47,775 nt of DNA from Alphaproteobacteria bacterium. Lineage in GTDB: Bacteria > Pseudomonadota > Alphaproteobacteria > JAEULC01. The stretch covers positions 1 through 47,775 of the forward strand of contig JAKLKW010000041.1 of NCBI GenBank assembly GCA_023150455.1, in the 5' to 3' direction. The notes below the pieces were generated by a model, which saw only the letters and a program-made list of their open reading frames with translations, was not told where the DNA came from and searched no databases. A program made the translations under genes and the position numbers. Below, piece by piece: positions 1 to 7,212 of this stretch (position 1 is its first letter; every line of letters starts with the position of its first letter).

Positions 1-230
1 ATCATGCCGCCCTGGCCCATCATGCCGCCGCCCATCATGCCGCCGCCCATCATGCCCATCATCGCGCCGGATCGCGTCGCGCCGTCGGCGCCAGGCTGCG
101 TGGCTGCGGGCTGCTGCGCCGCAGCGCCGGGCGCGGGGTGATGCGCTTCTTCGGCAAGCAGCGAAGGCGGTCCGCCGGCTGCAAACAGGACGGCAATGGT
201 CACAGCAGTTGCGAGTTTGAGCTTCGTCAT
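1..230 (-). CDS. Exported Met/Gly-rich small protein (partial)
   Basis: The C-terminus runs off the window; 76 codons are visible. The protein starts with MTKLKLATAVTIAVLFAAGG, a typical Sec signal peptide with a basic start and hydrophobic core, likely cut near SLLA-EE. An Ala/Pro/Gln-rich stretch follows, then repeated MMGGG units (MMGMMGGGMMGGG...). Clustered methionines are common in periplasmic copper- or silver-binding proteins, so a metal-binding role is an inference and not proven. It lies 138 bp downstream of, and on the same strand as, a His/Cys-rich exported protein; the two may be co-transcribed. I do not recognise a named family. The ATG at 228-230 is the first that gives a good signal sequence. 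Confidence 0.6.
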   Translation of the reverse strand, partial: MTKLKLATAVTIAVLFAAGGPPSLLAEEAHHPAPGAAAQQPAATQPGADGATRSGAMMGMMGGGMMGGGMMGQGGM

Positions 231-368
231 CCGTACTCTCCGATCGGTTTGAGATTGCCGATGTCGGCTGCGTGCGGAACAAGTCCGTCGACGCATCGCG
301 GGTCGCCAAGTTCGGCTTGTCGGCCTTGGCGGGCCGACGCCCGCGCATCCGCGCTCAAAGGGCGCGGA

Positions 369-731
369 TCAGGCGTGAGCGATGGCTTTGGGCGGATGAA
401 AAAGGGGAGGGGTAGCGTGGCCCTGAAGCGGCGGCGCCGGATCGGCGCACGGCTCCTGGCGGACGTACGCCGCGAACGGGGCCATCACGCCGATCACGGC
501 GGCGCCCGGCGCGCCGTGACTGGCGACGCAGCGCGAATGGTCGCCGTGGCCACCGCCGGTATTGCAGGGCGTTGTCGGGTCATGCTGGTCGGCGGCAGCC
601 AGCTCGAACCGGTGGCCCGCGTCGGGAGCGCGGTCGGGCATCGATGGCGCGCCGGCCGCGACCAGGAAGACCCATAGGGCGATCCCGAGCCGCGGCAGCC
701 ACTTGCGCCAACTTGTTTCCAATCTTGCCAT
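369..731 (-). CDS. Small exported His/Cys-rich protein, DUF2946-like
   Basis: 120 residues. The N-terminus MARLETSWRKWLPRLGIALW leads into a hydrophobic core (to about residue 27), reading as an uncleaved anchor or signal peptide. The mature part is rich in His and Cys (DQHDPTTPCN, GGGHGDHSRC, ASHG) and ends in a Pro-rich tail with FHPPKA. This layout resembles small DUF2946-type proteins often found near copper-resistance genes, but I place it by overall pattern only. The ATG at 729-731 was chosen because it begins just before the signal sequence; the reading frame stays open further upstream to 815. An FNR/FixK box lies 36 bp upstream, and a MerR-type dyad about 110 bp upstream. Confidence 0.55.
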   Translation of the reverse strand: MARLETSWRKWLPRLGIALWVFLVAAGAPSMPDRAPDAGHRFELAAADQHDPTTPCNTGGGHGDHSRCVASHGAPGAAVIGVMAPFAAYVRQEPCADPAPPLQGHATPPLFHPPKAIAHA

Positions 732-767
732 GACCGTCTTCGATACAAGATCGCACGACGCGCCGCG

Positions 768-781
768 TTGACCCAGATCAA
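768..781. promoter_or_regulatory. FNR/FixK-type anaerobox
   Basis: TTGACCCAGATCAA is a full match to the TTGA(T/C)-N4-(A/G)TCAA consensus bound by FNR, FixK and ANR proteins. It sits between the divergent genes starting at 731 (minus) and 981 (plus). Centred about 43 bp from the minus-strand ATG, it would activate a transcript starting almost at that ATG; a TATCGA hexamer at 740-745 could be the -10. A FixK-like regulator is encoded at 3057-3764 and a second, near-identical site is at 2528. Confidence 0.6.
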
Positions 782-833
782 ACCGAAGGGCTCCAGCGGG
801 GCGCCCGGATGACAACGGCCGAGGACGCCAGTC

Positions 834-864
834 TTGACCTTGCTCCGAGGGGAAGGTCTAGCGA
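834..864. promoter_or_regulatory. MerR/CueR-like promoter with 19-bp spacer
   Basis: TTGACC (834-839) is separated by exactly 19 bp from TAGCGA (859-864). The spacer carries an imperfect dyad, ACCTTGCTC (837-845) and GGGGAAGGT (849-857), with seven of nine positions paired. A 19-bp spacer with an ACCTTCC...GGAAGGT dyad is the hallmark of promoters twisted open by MerR-family activators such as CueR/HmrR. The opposite strand offers TAGACC-19-AAGACT, so the direction is uncertain: it may serve the membrane protein at 981 or the exported His/Cys-rich and Met-rich proteins on the minus strand. No merR-type gene is in the window. Confidence 0.45.
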
Positions 865-980
865 ATGTTCAATCCTGGCGCGACCGGCGGGATTCGGCAA
901 TACGGTCGCGCGCCCGCCCGGTCGCAAGGCGCGCTCGATCGATGCCGCCCCGGCGCGCGGCGAAGGCCGGGCGAGAAGCC

Positions 981-1721
981 ATGAGCTATCACTATGCTTG
1001 GCTGATCTGGTCCAGCGCGTTCCTGGTGCCGTGGCTGGTGCTCTTCCTGGCGCTGCCGCAGCATCGCCGCGTCATGCTGTGGGCCAGCGTGCTTACCGCG
1101 CCGTTCGGGCTGACCGAACCCCTGTTCGTTCCGGACTACTGGAGTCCGCCGAGCCTTTTCGAGCTCGCGGCGCGCACGGGATTCGACATCGAAAGCATCA
1201 TCTTCTCCTTCGCGCTCGGCGGCGTCGGTGTTGTCCTTTACAACGCCGTGACGGGACAGCATTGGGTCGCCGTACCGCAGCACGAACACCGCCATCCCCG
1301 CCACCGTTTCCACTACTCGGCAATTCTCGCTCCTGCCGCGGTTTTCCCGGCTCTGCTGGCGCTGCCCTGGAATCCGATCTACGCGGCGATCGCGACGATG
1401 GGGCTGGGCGCCCTGGCCACGGTCGCGTGTCGACCGGATCTCGGCGCCAAGACGATCGTCGGTGGCAGCCTGTTCGCCGGCTACTACGCCGTATTCATGC
1501 TCGGCCTCGTCGTGCTGGCGCCCGGCTATGTCGAGCGCGTGTGGAACCTTGCGGCGCTCACCGGCGTGGTCGTCTACGGGATTCCGCTGGAGGAACTGCT
1601 GTTCGGCTTCGCGTTCGGAAGCTACTGGACGGGGATCTACGAGCATCTCGCCTGGCGTCGGCTCGTTGCGGCGAGTGCGCTTCGTCACGCGGACATGGAG
1701 CAACGACTGGAGCCGAAGTAG
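981..1721 (+). CDS. Lycopene cyclase domain-like membrane protein
   Basis: 246 residues, with about six to seven hydrophobic segments and short loops. The C-terminal PLEELLFGFAFGSYW near residues 195-210 matches the PxEE signature segment of the small CrtYcd/CarR-type lycopene cyclase domain family, and FDIESIIFSFALGG fits the ES(F/L) segment of the same family. No other carotenoid gene (crtB, crtI, crtE) is in the window, so a carotenoid role is unproven. Start: the ATG at 981 follows a GAGAAG ribosome site and begins directly before the first membrane segment, whereas the upstream reading frame is Arg-rich. A MerR-like promoter dyad lies about 120 bp upstream. Confidence 0.6.
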   Translation: MSYHYAWLIWSSAFLVPWLVLFLALPQHRRVMLWASVLTAPFGLTEPLFVPDYWSPPSLFELAARTGFDIESIIFSFALGGVGVVLYNAVTGQHWVAVPQHEHRHPRHRFHYSAILAPAAVFPALLALPWNPIYAAIATMGLGALATVACRPDLGAKTIVGGSLFAGYYAVFMLGLVVLAPGYVERVWNLAALTGVVVYGIPLEELLFGFAFGSYWTGIYEHLAWRRLVAASALRHADMEQRLEPK

Positions 1722-1760
1722 GGATGCGCTCGCCCCCTGTTCGACGCGGGCAGACTGCGG

Positions 1761-2000
1761 TCACCCGCTGTGCGACCTGTCCAGGCCGGCCGCGTATTTC
1801 GGCACCCAGGCCTCCGCGGTGCGCACATAGGAGCGCTTGACCGCCGCCCAGGCGACGCGGTGCGCCACCTGCTCGCGATCGGGCCGGCGGCGATAGGTGA
1901 CGAGGGCGTGGTTGAACGCCTGCAGATAGATGTCCTGCGCATGGGGCGGCAGGCGCCGCCTGAGCGAGGCCGGCAATTCCGAACGGTCGGCGTACGGCAC
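1761..2000 (-). CDS. chaB: ChaB family protein
   Basis: 79 residues, the usual length for the ChaB family. The sequence VPYADRSELPASLRRRLPPH, then AQDIYLQAFNHAL and a basic helix (YRRRPDREQVAHRVAWAAVK), matches the family throughout. ChaB was named as a regulator of the ChaA cation antiporter in E. coli, but its biochemical role is unclear, and no chaA is seen here. The start is a GTG at 1998-2000, chosen because family members begin (M)PY and the frame upstream is only the shadow of the DUF3775 gene. It lies 23 bp downstream of that gene on the same strand, so the two are probably co-transcribed. Confidence 0.85.
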   Translation of the reverse strand: MPYADRSELPASLRRRLPPHAQDIYLQAFNHALVTYRRRPDREQVAHRVAWAAVKRSYVRTAEAWVPKYAAGLDRSHSG

Positions 2001-2023
2001 GGCGCTTCGAATCCCGCCTGCGG

Positions 2024-2467
2024 TCAGCGGCGCAGCGCCGCGAGACCCTCTTCCAGGTAGTCGGCGAGCTGCGGCGTCTCGATCAGGTAGTCCGGCGTGC
2101 GGCGCGGGTCGAGGCGCAGCGCTTCGGCGCGCTTCTCGGCCCACTCCGAGACGGTGAAGTCGCCGCGGCCGAGCCAGACCAGCGCGACGAGGTCGGCAAG
2201 CTGGTCCTGGTTCAGGTCCGCCAGCATCTCGTGCAGCTCCTCGTGCACCGGGTCGTCGCTGTAATCCTCCAGCACCTCGCGCATGTCCTCGTCGGACGGG
2301 TTCGAGCCAGGGTCGGGCTCCACCACCTCGACCTTGACCTGGAACTCGTGGGCCTTGTCGATCAGCACGTCGAGGAAGTCGGACGGCACGTTCAGCTCGA
2401 CCGGGGCGGCGGCTGCCGCACGGGTCCGGGCGGCTTTTGCCGGCTTCTTCGATTTGGCCTTGGCCAT
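2024..2467 (-). CDS. DUF3775 domain protein
   Basis: 147 residues. The N-terminus is Lys/Ala-rich (MAKAKSKKPAKAARTRAAAA). The rest carries an acidic core (PSDEDMREVLEDYSDD) and the block LADLNQDQLADLVALVWLGR, which I recognise as the DUF3775 family of unknown function. Start: ATG at 2465-2467 with a strong GGGGAGA ribosome site. An FNR/FixK-like box is centred 67 bp upstream of the ATG, which places a class II-activated transcript start about 26 nt before the ATG. With chaB just downstream and a FixK-like regulator upstream, a low-oxygen response role is a reasonable inference. Confidence 0.75.
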   Translation of the reverse strand: MAKAKSKKPAKAARTRAAAAAPVELNVPSDFLDVLIDKAHEFQVKVEVVEPDPGSNPSDEDMREVLEDYSDDPVHEELHEMLADLNQDQLADLVALVWLGRGDFTVSEWAEKRAEALRLDPRRTPDYLIETPQLADYLEEGLAALRR

Positions 2468-2527
2468 GGCTGGATTCTCCCCTTGGGTTCGCTGGTGCCT
2501 TTTGCCATCGCCCGACATCGATCGCCA

Positions 2528-2541
2528 ATGATCCAGGTCAA
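2528..2541. promoter_or_regulatory. FNR/FixK-like box upstream of DUF3775
   Basis: Read on the minus strand, the site is TTGACCTGGATCAT, one base away from the FixK/FNR consensus TTGAC-N4-ATCAA. Its centre lies 67 bp from the ATG of the DUF3775 gene, so a start site 41.5 bp downstream would leave about 26 nt of leader that includes the ribosome site. The FixK-like regulator gene begins 1.2 kb away. Confidence 0.5.
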
Positions 2542-2598
2542 GGCGGCGGGCAGGCGGCTGTTCGGTTGGCTCGGTCGCGAAAGCGCGGGCGAATCCGC

Positions 2599-3021
2599 CT
2601 AGACGCCGGCCCGCATGAGCCGGCGCACCGCGCTCGTGATGGCCGCCGCCGAGAGCGGCTTGTGCAGCAGCCGGCCGAGGTTCGCGGGCGGCAGGCGCGC
2701 GGTGTCTTCGGCCGTGGCGCTGATCGGGATCACCGGGATGGACTTCAGGCTGGGATCGCTGCGCAGCCAGGCGACGAACTGCATCCCGTCGGCGTCGCTG
2801 AGTTGCAGGTCCAGGAGGATGACGGCGGGCGGGTTCTGCCGCGCCGCGGCGAGGGCCGCGACCCCGCTCCCCAGCACGTCGACCGAATACCCCTGCTCCA
2901 CCAGCACGCGGCGGCACAGCTCGCGCGTCTCCGGATCGGAATCGACCACCAGGATGCGCCGGCCGCCCCCGCTCCCGGAATCCGGCGTGCGCATGACGGG
3001 CGACTTCTCGTGACCGGTCAT
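2599..3021 (-). CDS. Single-domain response regulator (receiver only)
   Basis: 140 residues from the ATG at 3021, or 131 from ATG 2994, which has a better GAGAAG ribosome site; both starts are possible. After a short Gly/Ser-rich lead it is a receiver domain only: RRILVVDSDPETRELC for the acidic pocket, VILLDLQLSDADG for the phosphoacceptor Asp, SAT for the switch Thr/Ser region and LLHKPLS with the conserved Lys. No output domain follows. It lies 35 bp downstream of the FixK-like gene on the same strand, suggesting a phosphorylation-fed partner of that regulon. Single receivers downstream of fixK-type genes are known in alphaproteobacteria, but the actual partner kinase cannot be read from sequence. 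Confidence 0.8.
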   Translation of the reverse strand: MTGHEKSPVMRTPDSGSGGGRRILVVDSDPETRELCRRVLVEQGYSVDVLGSGVAALAAARQNPPAVILLDLQLSDADGMQFVAWLRSDPSLKSIPVIPISATAEDTARLPPANLGRLLHKPLSAAAITSAVRRLMRAGV

Positions 3022-3056
3022 GACACGGGCAAGCCGAGCCCCGGCTGCGGCCGATG

Positions 3057-3764
3057 TCAGGCGCACTCGCCGGCAGCCAGGTCCTCGAGCCGGTCGCGGT
3101 CGACCAGCGCGACGCGGTTCGGCGTCGGCAACTCGATGATCTCGTCCTGCTTCAGCTTGGCGAGCGTGCGGCTGACGGTCTCGACCGTCAGGCCCAGATA
3201 GTCGGCGATGTCGCAACGGGCCATCGGCACCTGCACCTCGTCGGCGTCGCCGTCTTCGCCCTGCAGCGAAGCGATGGTCAGCAGGAAGCTGGCGATCTTC
3301 TCGCAGGCCGACTTGCGGCCGAGCAGAAGCATCTGGTCCTGCGCCGCGCGCAGCTCGTCCGACGTGGCGGACAGCAGGCGACGGGCGAGGCTCGGGACCT
3401 CGTCGAGCAGCCGGTCGAAGCCGGCGCGCGAATAGCGGTGCAGGGTCACCGGCGTGACCGCCTCGGCCGTGTGGACGTAGTTCTCGCGATGCGCCAGGCC
3501 CAGCAGGTGGCCGTCCGACAGGAAGCCGATGATCTGGCGGCGTCCGTCGGGCAGCAGCTTGTAGAGGCGCACGATCCCCGACGCGACCTCGTAGATGCCG
3601 TCCGCCCGGTCGCCTTCGCCGAACAGCTGCTGGCCTGCCTGCAGCCGCTGGGTCGACGCCATCGTCACGACCTGCGAGCTCGCCCGGCGATCGAGGCCGC
3701 GGCAAAGCGCGTAGCCGGTATAGTCGGACGTCGCTGCGGAACTGTGCATCCCCTGAGCGTACAT
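3057..3764 (-). CDS. Crp/Fnr family regulator, FixK-like
   Basis: 235 residues, normal for the family. A cyclic-nucleotide-binding-like beta-roll covers roughly residues 30-140 (QQLFGEGDRADGIYEVASG). A helix-turn-helix follows near 165-210, with DIADYLGLTVETVSRTLAKL. Its E-x-x-SR pattern is the FNR/FixK recognition helix that reads TTGAT...ATCAA sites. The N-terminal Cys cluster that binds [4Fe-4S] in true FNR is missing (only one Cys, in YALCRG), so it is FixK-like and not a direct oxygen sensor. Start: ATG at 3762-3764 with GAGGAGGG upstream. Two matching boxes, at 768 and 2528, point to local targets. No such box was seen in front of the gene itself. Confidence 0.88.
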   Translation of the reverse strand: MYAQGMHSSAATSDYTGYALCRGLDRRASSQVVTMASTQRLQAGQQLFGEGDRADGIYEVASGIVRLYKLLPDGRRQIIGFLSDGHLLGLAHRENYVHTAEAVTPVTLHRYSRAGFDRLLDEVPSLARRLLSATSDELRAAQDQMLLLGRKSACEKIASFLLTIASLQGEDGDADEVQVPMARCDIADYLGLTVETVSRTLAKLKQDEIIELPTPNRVALVDRDRLEDLAAGECA

Positions 3765-3879
3765 TGTCGGGTCCCTCCTCGCGTCCAGCCGTCCATCAGG
3801 CTGTGGCGCAGTGGAATAGGCCCGCCATGTCACGTGCGGATGACAGGATGGTGGGTGTTTGGTACGGTTTGCGACCAAA

Positions 3880-3896
3880 TGTGACAATCTGTGACA
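3880..3896. promoter_or_regulatory. TGTGACA direct repeat upstream of response regulator
   Basis: Two identical TGTGACA heptamers start at 3880 and 3890, a 10-bp period (TGTGACAATCTGTGACA), 48-64 bp upstream of the OmpR-type regulator gene and 116-132 bp upstream of the FixK-like gene on the other strand. OmpR/PhoB-family proteins bind head-to-tail repeats with 10-11 bp spacing, so this is a candidate autoregulatory site. The link is inference. Confidence 0.35.
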
Positions 3897-3943
3897 CGCG
3901 TAAACCCCTGGCTGCGTACAGTCGAGGCCGAGCGCTGCATCGC

Positions 3944-4687
3944 ATGACCGCGCCGCTACACATACTGGTTGTCGACGACGACGAGCGCATCCGCACCATG
4001 CTTCGCCGCTACCTCGTCGACGAGGGATTCACCGTCGCGACGGCCGCCGATGGCGAGGAGCTGCGCGGCCTCATAGACCGGGAGAAGGTCGACCTCGTGC
4101 TGCTGGACCTGATGCTGCCGGGCGAGGACGGGCTGTCGGTCGCCCGCTACCTCCGCCAGAAGCAGCCGCGCCTGCCGATCATCATGCTGACGGGTAAGGG
4201 GGACCTGATCGACCGCGTGGCCGGGCTCGAGGCCGGCGCCGACGACTACGTGGCGAAGCCTTTCCACCTGCGCGAGGTGCTCGCGCGCATCCGAACGGTG
4301 CTGCGGCGGGCGCAGCCGGCCGAGGATGCGCCGGCGCCGGCGGCGACGCCTGCCGCGGCGCAAGGCGGCACGGTGCTCGCCTTTTCCGGCTGGCGGCTCG
4401 ACCTGCTCAAGCGCGAGCTGCGGCGCGAGGACGGCCAGCCGGTCGCGCTTACGTCCGGCGAATACGACCTGCTGCAGGCGCTCGCGCGCAGCCCCAACCG
4501 CGTCTTGAACCGCGACCAGCTGATGGACCTGGTCAAGGGGCGCGAATGGGCCGCGACCGACCGCGCGATCGACACCCAGATCGTGCGCCTGCGCAAGAAG
4601 ATCGAACGCGACCCGAGGAACCCCCAGCTGATCAAGACCGTGCGCGGGGCGGGTTACATCTTCGCCGCCACGGTAGCGCGGAGCTAG
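3944..4687 (+). CDS. OmpR/PhoB-type response regulator
   Basis: 247 residues: receiver domain about 1-120, Ala/Pro-rich linker 125-140, winged-helix DNA-binding domain 145-245. Receiver landmarks are HILVVDDDERIR, phosphoacceptor Asp55 in LVLLDLMLPG, MLTGKG and the Lys in VAKPF. The output domain shows the OmpR pattern (LTSGEYDLLQALARSPNRVL, TDRAIDTQIVRLRKKIE, IKTVRGAGYIF). Start: ATG at 3944, directly before the first beta strand. Its stop overlaps by 4 bp the stop of the convergent hybrid kinase gene. That arrangement is compatible with, but does not prove, a kinase-regulator pair. Confidence 0.9.
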   Translation: MTAPLHILVVDDDERIRTMLRRYLVDEGFTVATAADGEELRGLIDREKVDLVLLDLMLPGEDGLSVARYLRQKQPRLPIIMLTGKGDLIDRVAGLEAGADDYVAKPFHLREVLARIRTVLRRAQPAEDAPAPAATPAAAQGGTVLAFSGWRLDLLKRELRREDGQPVALTSGEYDLLQALARSPNRVLNRDQLMDLVKGREWAATDRAIDTQIVRLRKKIERDPRNPQLIKTVRGAGYIFAATVARS

Positions 4688-6735
4688 CCCCGCAGCAGCT
4701 GGCCGAGCTTCGCCGCCAGGTCGCGCGTGCTGTAGGGCTTGGCGAGCCACCGCGCATTGGCGGTCAGCATGCCGCTCTCGACCGTCTGCGGCTCGGCATA
4801 GCCCGAGGTGAACAGGATCTTGATCGCCGGCAAGCGGCTCCGCACTTCGCGCGCCAGCTCGATGCCCGTCATGCCGCCCGGCATGATGATGTCGGTGAAC
4901 AGCAGGTCGACCGCCTCGCCGCGCTCGAGCGCGTCCAGCGCCGCGCGTGCGCCTTCGACCGCGACCACGCGGTAGCCGAGCTCCTTCAGCCGGCGCACCG
5001 TGACCTGGCGCACGCGCGCGTCGTCCTCGACCAGGAGGATATGCTCGCCCTTCGCCGGCTGCGGCGGCAGCTCCTCCTTCCTTGTCTCACCGCCGCGCAG
5101 CTGCTCCGAGCGGATCGGCAGGTAGATGCGCACGGTCGTGCCGAGGCCCGGCTCGCTGTAGAGCTGGATCGACCCGCCCGACTGCTTCACGAAGCCGTAG
5201 ACCATGCTGAGACCGAGCCCGGTGCCGACGCCCGCGCTCTTGGTCGTGAAGAACGGCTCGAAGGCGCGCCGGAGCACCTCCGGCGGCATGCCGACGCCGG
5301 TGTCGGTCACGCTCAGCATCGCGTAGCGGCCGGGCTGGAGGCCCGGATGGCCGGCCACGGCCTGCTGGTCGAGCGCGGCTTCCGCCGTCTCGATCATCAG
5401 CTTGCCGCCGTCCGGCATGGCGTCGCGCGCGTTGATCGCCAGGTTCAGGAGCACGTTCTCGACCTGGCCGGGGTCGGCTATGGTCTCGGGGATGTCCTGC
5501 GCCAGCTTGGTCTCGATCGCCACGTTGGCGCCCAACGTCCGGCGCAGAAGGTCGATCATGCCGTCGACCAGCCCGCTGAGATCGAGCGGCCGCGGGGCGA
5601 GCGGCTGGCGGCGGCCGAACGCGAGCAGCCGGCTCGCGAGCTTGGCGCCCAGCTCGGCGGCGCCCTGCGCCTCGGCCAGGAGCTCGCGCTGCTCCGGCTG
5701 GTCGAGGCGCCGCTCCAGCATCTCCAGGTTGCCGGTGATCACGGTCAGAAGGTTGTTGAAGTCGTGCGCCAGCCCGCCGGTCAGCTGACCGACCGCTTCC
5801 ATCTTCTGGGCCTGGCGCAGCTCCTGCTCCATCTTCGTCCGCGCGCTCAGGTCGCGGATGAAGCCGGTGAAGATGCGTATCCGGCCGACATTCACCTCGC
5901 CGACCGCGAGCTCGATCGGAAAGATAGTGCCGTCCTTGCGCCGCGCCTCGACCTGCCGCCCGATGCCGATGATCCGCCGCTGCCCGGTGCGCAGGTAGCG
6001 CGCCAGGTACTCGTCGTGGTTCTCGCGATGCGGCGAGGCCATCAGGATGTTCACGCTGCGCCCGATCACCTCGCCCTGGGCATAGCCGAACAGCCGCTCG
6101 GCGGCGCTGCTGAACGACTGGATGACGCCGCGCTCGTCGATCGTGATGATCGCATCGGGCGCGGTCGCGATGATCGAGCTGATGCGCGCCTCGCGTTCCC
6201 TCAGGGCCTCCTCGGCGCGCTGCCGCTCGGTGATGTCGAGCGCCACCGCGATCACGGCGCGCGGCTTGCCGTGGCTGTCGAGCAGCCGGGTGGTGTTCCA
6301 CAGCAGCACCCGCTCGCTGCCGTCGGGCCGGCGCACGCGGCCCTCGATGTTGCGCAGCGCATGGCCCGCCAGCACCTGCTCGAAGTCGGCGCGCGTCGGC
6401 CCGCCGCGACCGTCCCTGTCCAGCACGTCGAAATAGCCCCGGCCGATCATCTGGTCGCGGCTGCGCCGGTAAAGCTGCGCGGCCTCGGCATTCGCCTCGA
6501 GCACCACGAAGCCCGGCGACAGCAGCAGGAAAGGCGTCGCAGCCGTCTCGACCAGCGACTGGAAGTCCCGCTCCGTCGTCCGCAACGTCCGATCCGGCCG
6601 TGCCTCGGGCCTGGATGCGGCCGGCCGTGCGGGCCGCTTCCCGGGCGCGGCACCCGGACTTGCCGCCCGGACTTTCCGTTTCGTCCTCTTCGCGCCGGCG
6701 CCCGAGCGGGGCGGCCGTTTCTTGCTCCTGGCCAT
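4684..6735 (-). CDS. PAS-PAS hybrid sensor histidine kinase
   Basis: 683 residues with no obvious membrane segment, so probably cytosolic. A Lys/Arg/Pro-rich tail occupies about 1-50. PAS domains lie at about 55-175 (ending DITERQRAEEAL) and 180-300 (IITIDERGVIQSF, ending GFIRDLSART). The dimerisation/phosphoacceptor helix has His324 in GGLAHDFNNLL. The ATPase domain spans about 370-540, with N box NLAINARDAM, DTGVGM and GTGLGLSMVYGF. A receiver domain at about 565-680 has phosphoacceptor Asp615 in LLFTDIIMP and Lys in LAKPY. The HDFNN motif is typical of PAS kinases of alphaproteobacteria. Start: ATG at 6733-6735, ahead of the basic tail. It converges on the OmpR-type gene with overlapping stop codons. 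Confidence 0.9.
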   Translation of the reverse strand: MARSKKRPPRSGAGAKRTKRKVRAASPGAAPGKRPARPAASRPEARPDRTLRTTERDFQSLVETAATPFLLLSPGFVVLEANAEAAQLYRRSRDQMIGRGYFDVLDRDGRGGPTRADFEQVLAGHALRNIEGRVRRPDGSERVLLWNTTRLLDSHGKPRAVIAVALDITERQRAEEALREREARISSIIATAPDAIITIDERGVIQSFSSAAERLFGYAQGEVIGRSVNILMASPHRENHDEYLARYLRTGQRRIIGIGRQVEARRKDGTIFPIELAVGEVNVGRIRIFTGFIRDLSARTKMEQELRQAQKMEAVGQLTGGLAHDFNNLLTVITGNLEMLERRLDQPEQRELLAEAQGAAELGAKLASRLLAFGRRQPLAPRPLDLSGLVDGMIDLLRRTLGANVAIETKLAQDIPETIADPGQVENVLLNLAINARDAMPDGGKLMIETAEAALDQQAVAGHPGLQPGRYAMLSVTDTGVGMPPEVLRRAFEPFFTTKSAGVGTGLGLSMVYGFVKQSGGSIQLYSEPGLGTTVRIYLPIRSEQLRGGETRKEELPPQPAKGEHILLVEDDARVRQVTVRRLKELGYRVVAVEGARAALDALERGEAVDLLFTDIIMPGGMTGIELAREVRSRLPAIKILFTSGYAEPQTVESGMLTANARWLAKPYSTRDLAAKLGQLLRG

Positions 6736-6763
6736 CTGTTCCCAACCGCGAATGGTTGCGCGC

Positions 6764-7129
6764 CTAGCGCGCGGCGATTTCCAGCGTGTCGACCCGCTCG
6801 GGGTAGAAAGCCAGCCTGCCCTTGATGAGCCCCACCTCCGGAAACGGGTCTTCATAGCACCAAACCGCGTCGCGGATCACCGTGCCGCCGATCGCGGCGT
6901 CGTAATAGCTGGCGATGCCCTTGTAGGGGCAGACGGTGCGCGTGGGCGAAGGGCGGAGCAGGTGCATGGCGACGTCGGCGCGATCGAGATAGGGCCGCAC
7001 CGGCAGCCCGGTCTCGAACAGCAGCCGGGCGGCGACGCTGTCGGCGATCGCCGCATCGCCCAGATAGACGCGGAACCGCTTGGCGCAGGGCTCGACCGTG
7101 ACCCGATGGGGCGCGTCCACGTCGCCCAT
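6764..7129 (-). CDS. DUF427 domain protein
   Basis: 121 residues, a standard single DUF427 domain. Family features visible are [20 protein letters not shown] near the start, RPYLDRADV in the middle, [12 protein letters not shown] and [12 protein letters not shown], and the ending [12 protein letters not shown]. The function of this family is not established; members are often linked to oxidoreductases or nucleotide-handling genes by context only. Start: ATG at 7127-7129, preceded by GGGAGGAC. It is divergent from PEP carboxylase with 83 bp between the start codons, so the two promoters must lie back to back in that short gap. Confidence 0.85.
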   Translation of the reverse strand: MGDVDAPHRVTVEPCAKRFRVYLGDAAIADSVAARLLFETGLPVRPYLDRADVAMHLLRPSPTRTVCPYKGIASYYDAAIGGTVIRDAVWCYEDPFPEVGLIKGRLAFYPERVDTLEIAAR

Positions 7130-7212
7130 GTCCGTCCTCCCGCCGGCTTGTCCGGAGCCCGAGGCTAGCATGGCCCTGGCGCTATGGCCCGTTCCTGTCG
7201 GATAGTTCGGGC

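Noticed and set aside
1..60. Short ATCATGCCGCCGCC tandem units that could be mistaken for a DNA repeat array
   Set aside because: They encode the Met/Gly-rich tail of the exported protein on the minus strand; period is codon-based and there are no spacers, so not CRISPR.
865..984. 39-codon plus-strand ORF ending in ATGA overlap with the membrane protein gene
   Set aside because: It would begin inside the predicted promoter and upstream of its start site, has no ribosome site and no recognisable product.
4546..6825. A 759-codon plus-strand frame opposite the hybrid kinase
   Set aside because: Antisense shadow of the kinase; sequence is low-complexity Arg/His/Asp and carries no family pattern.
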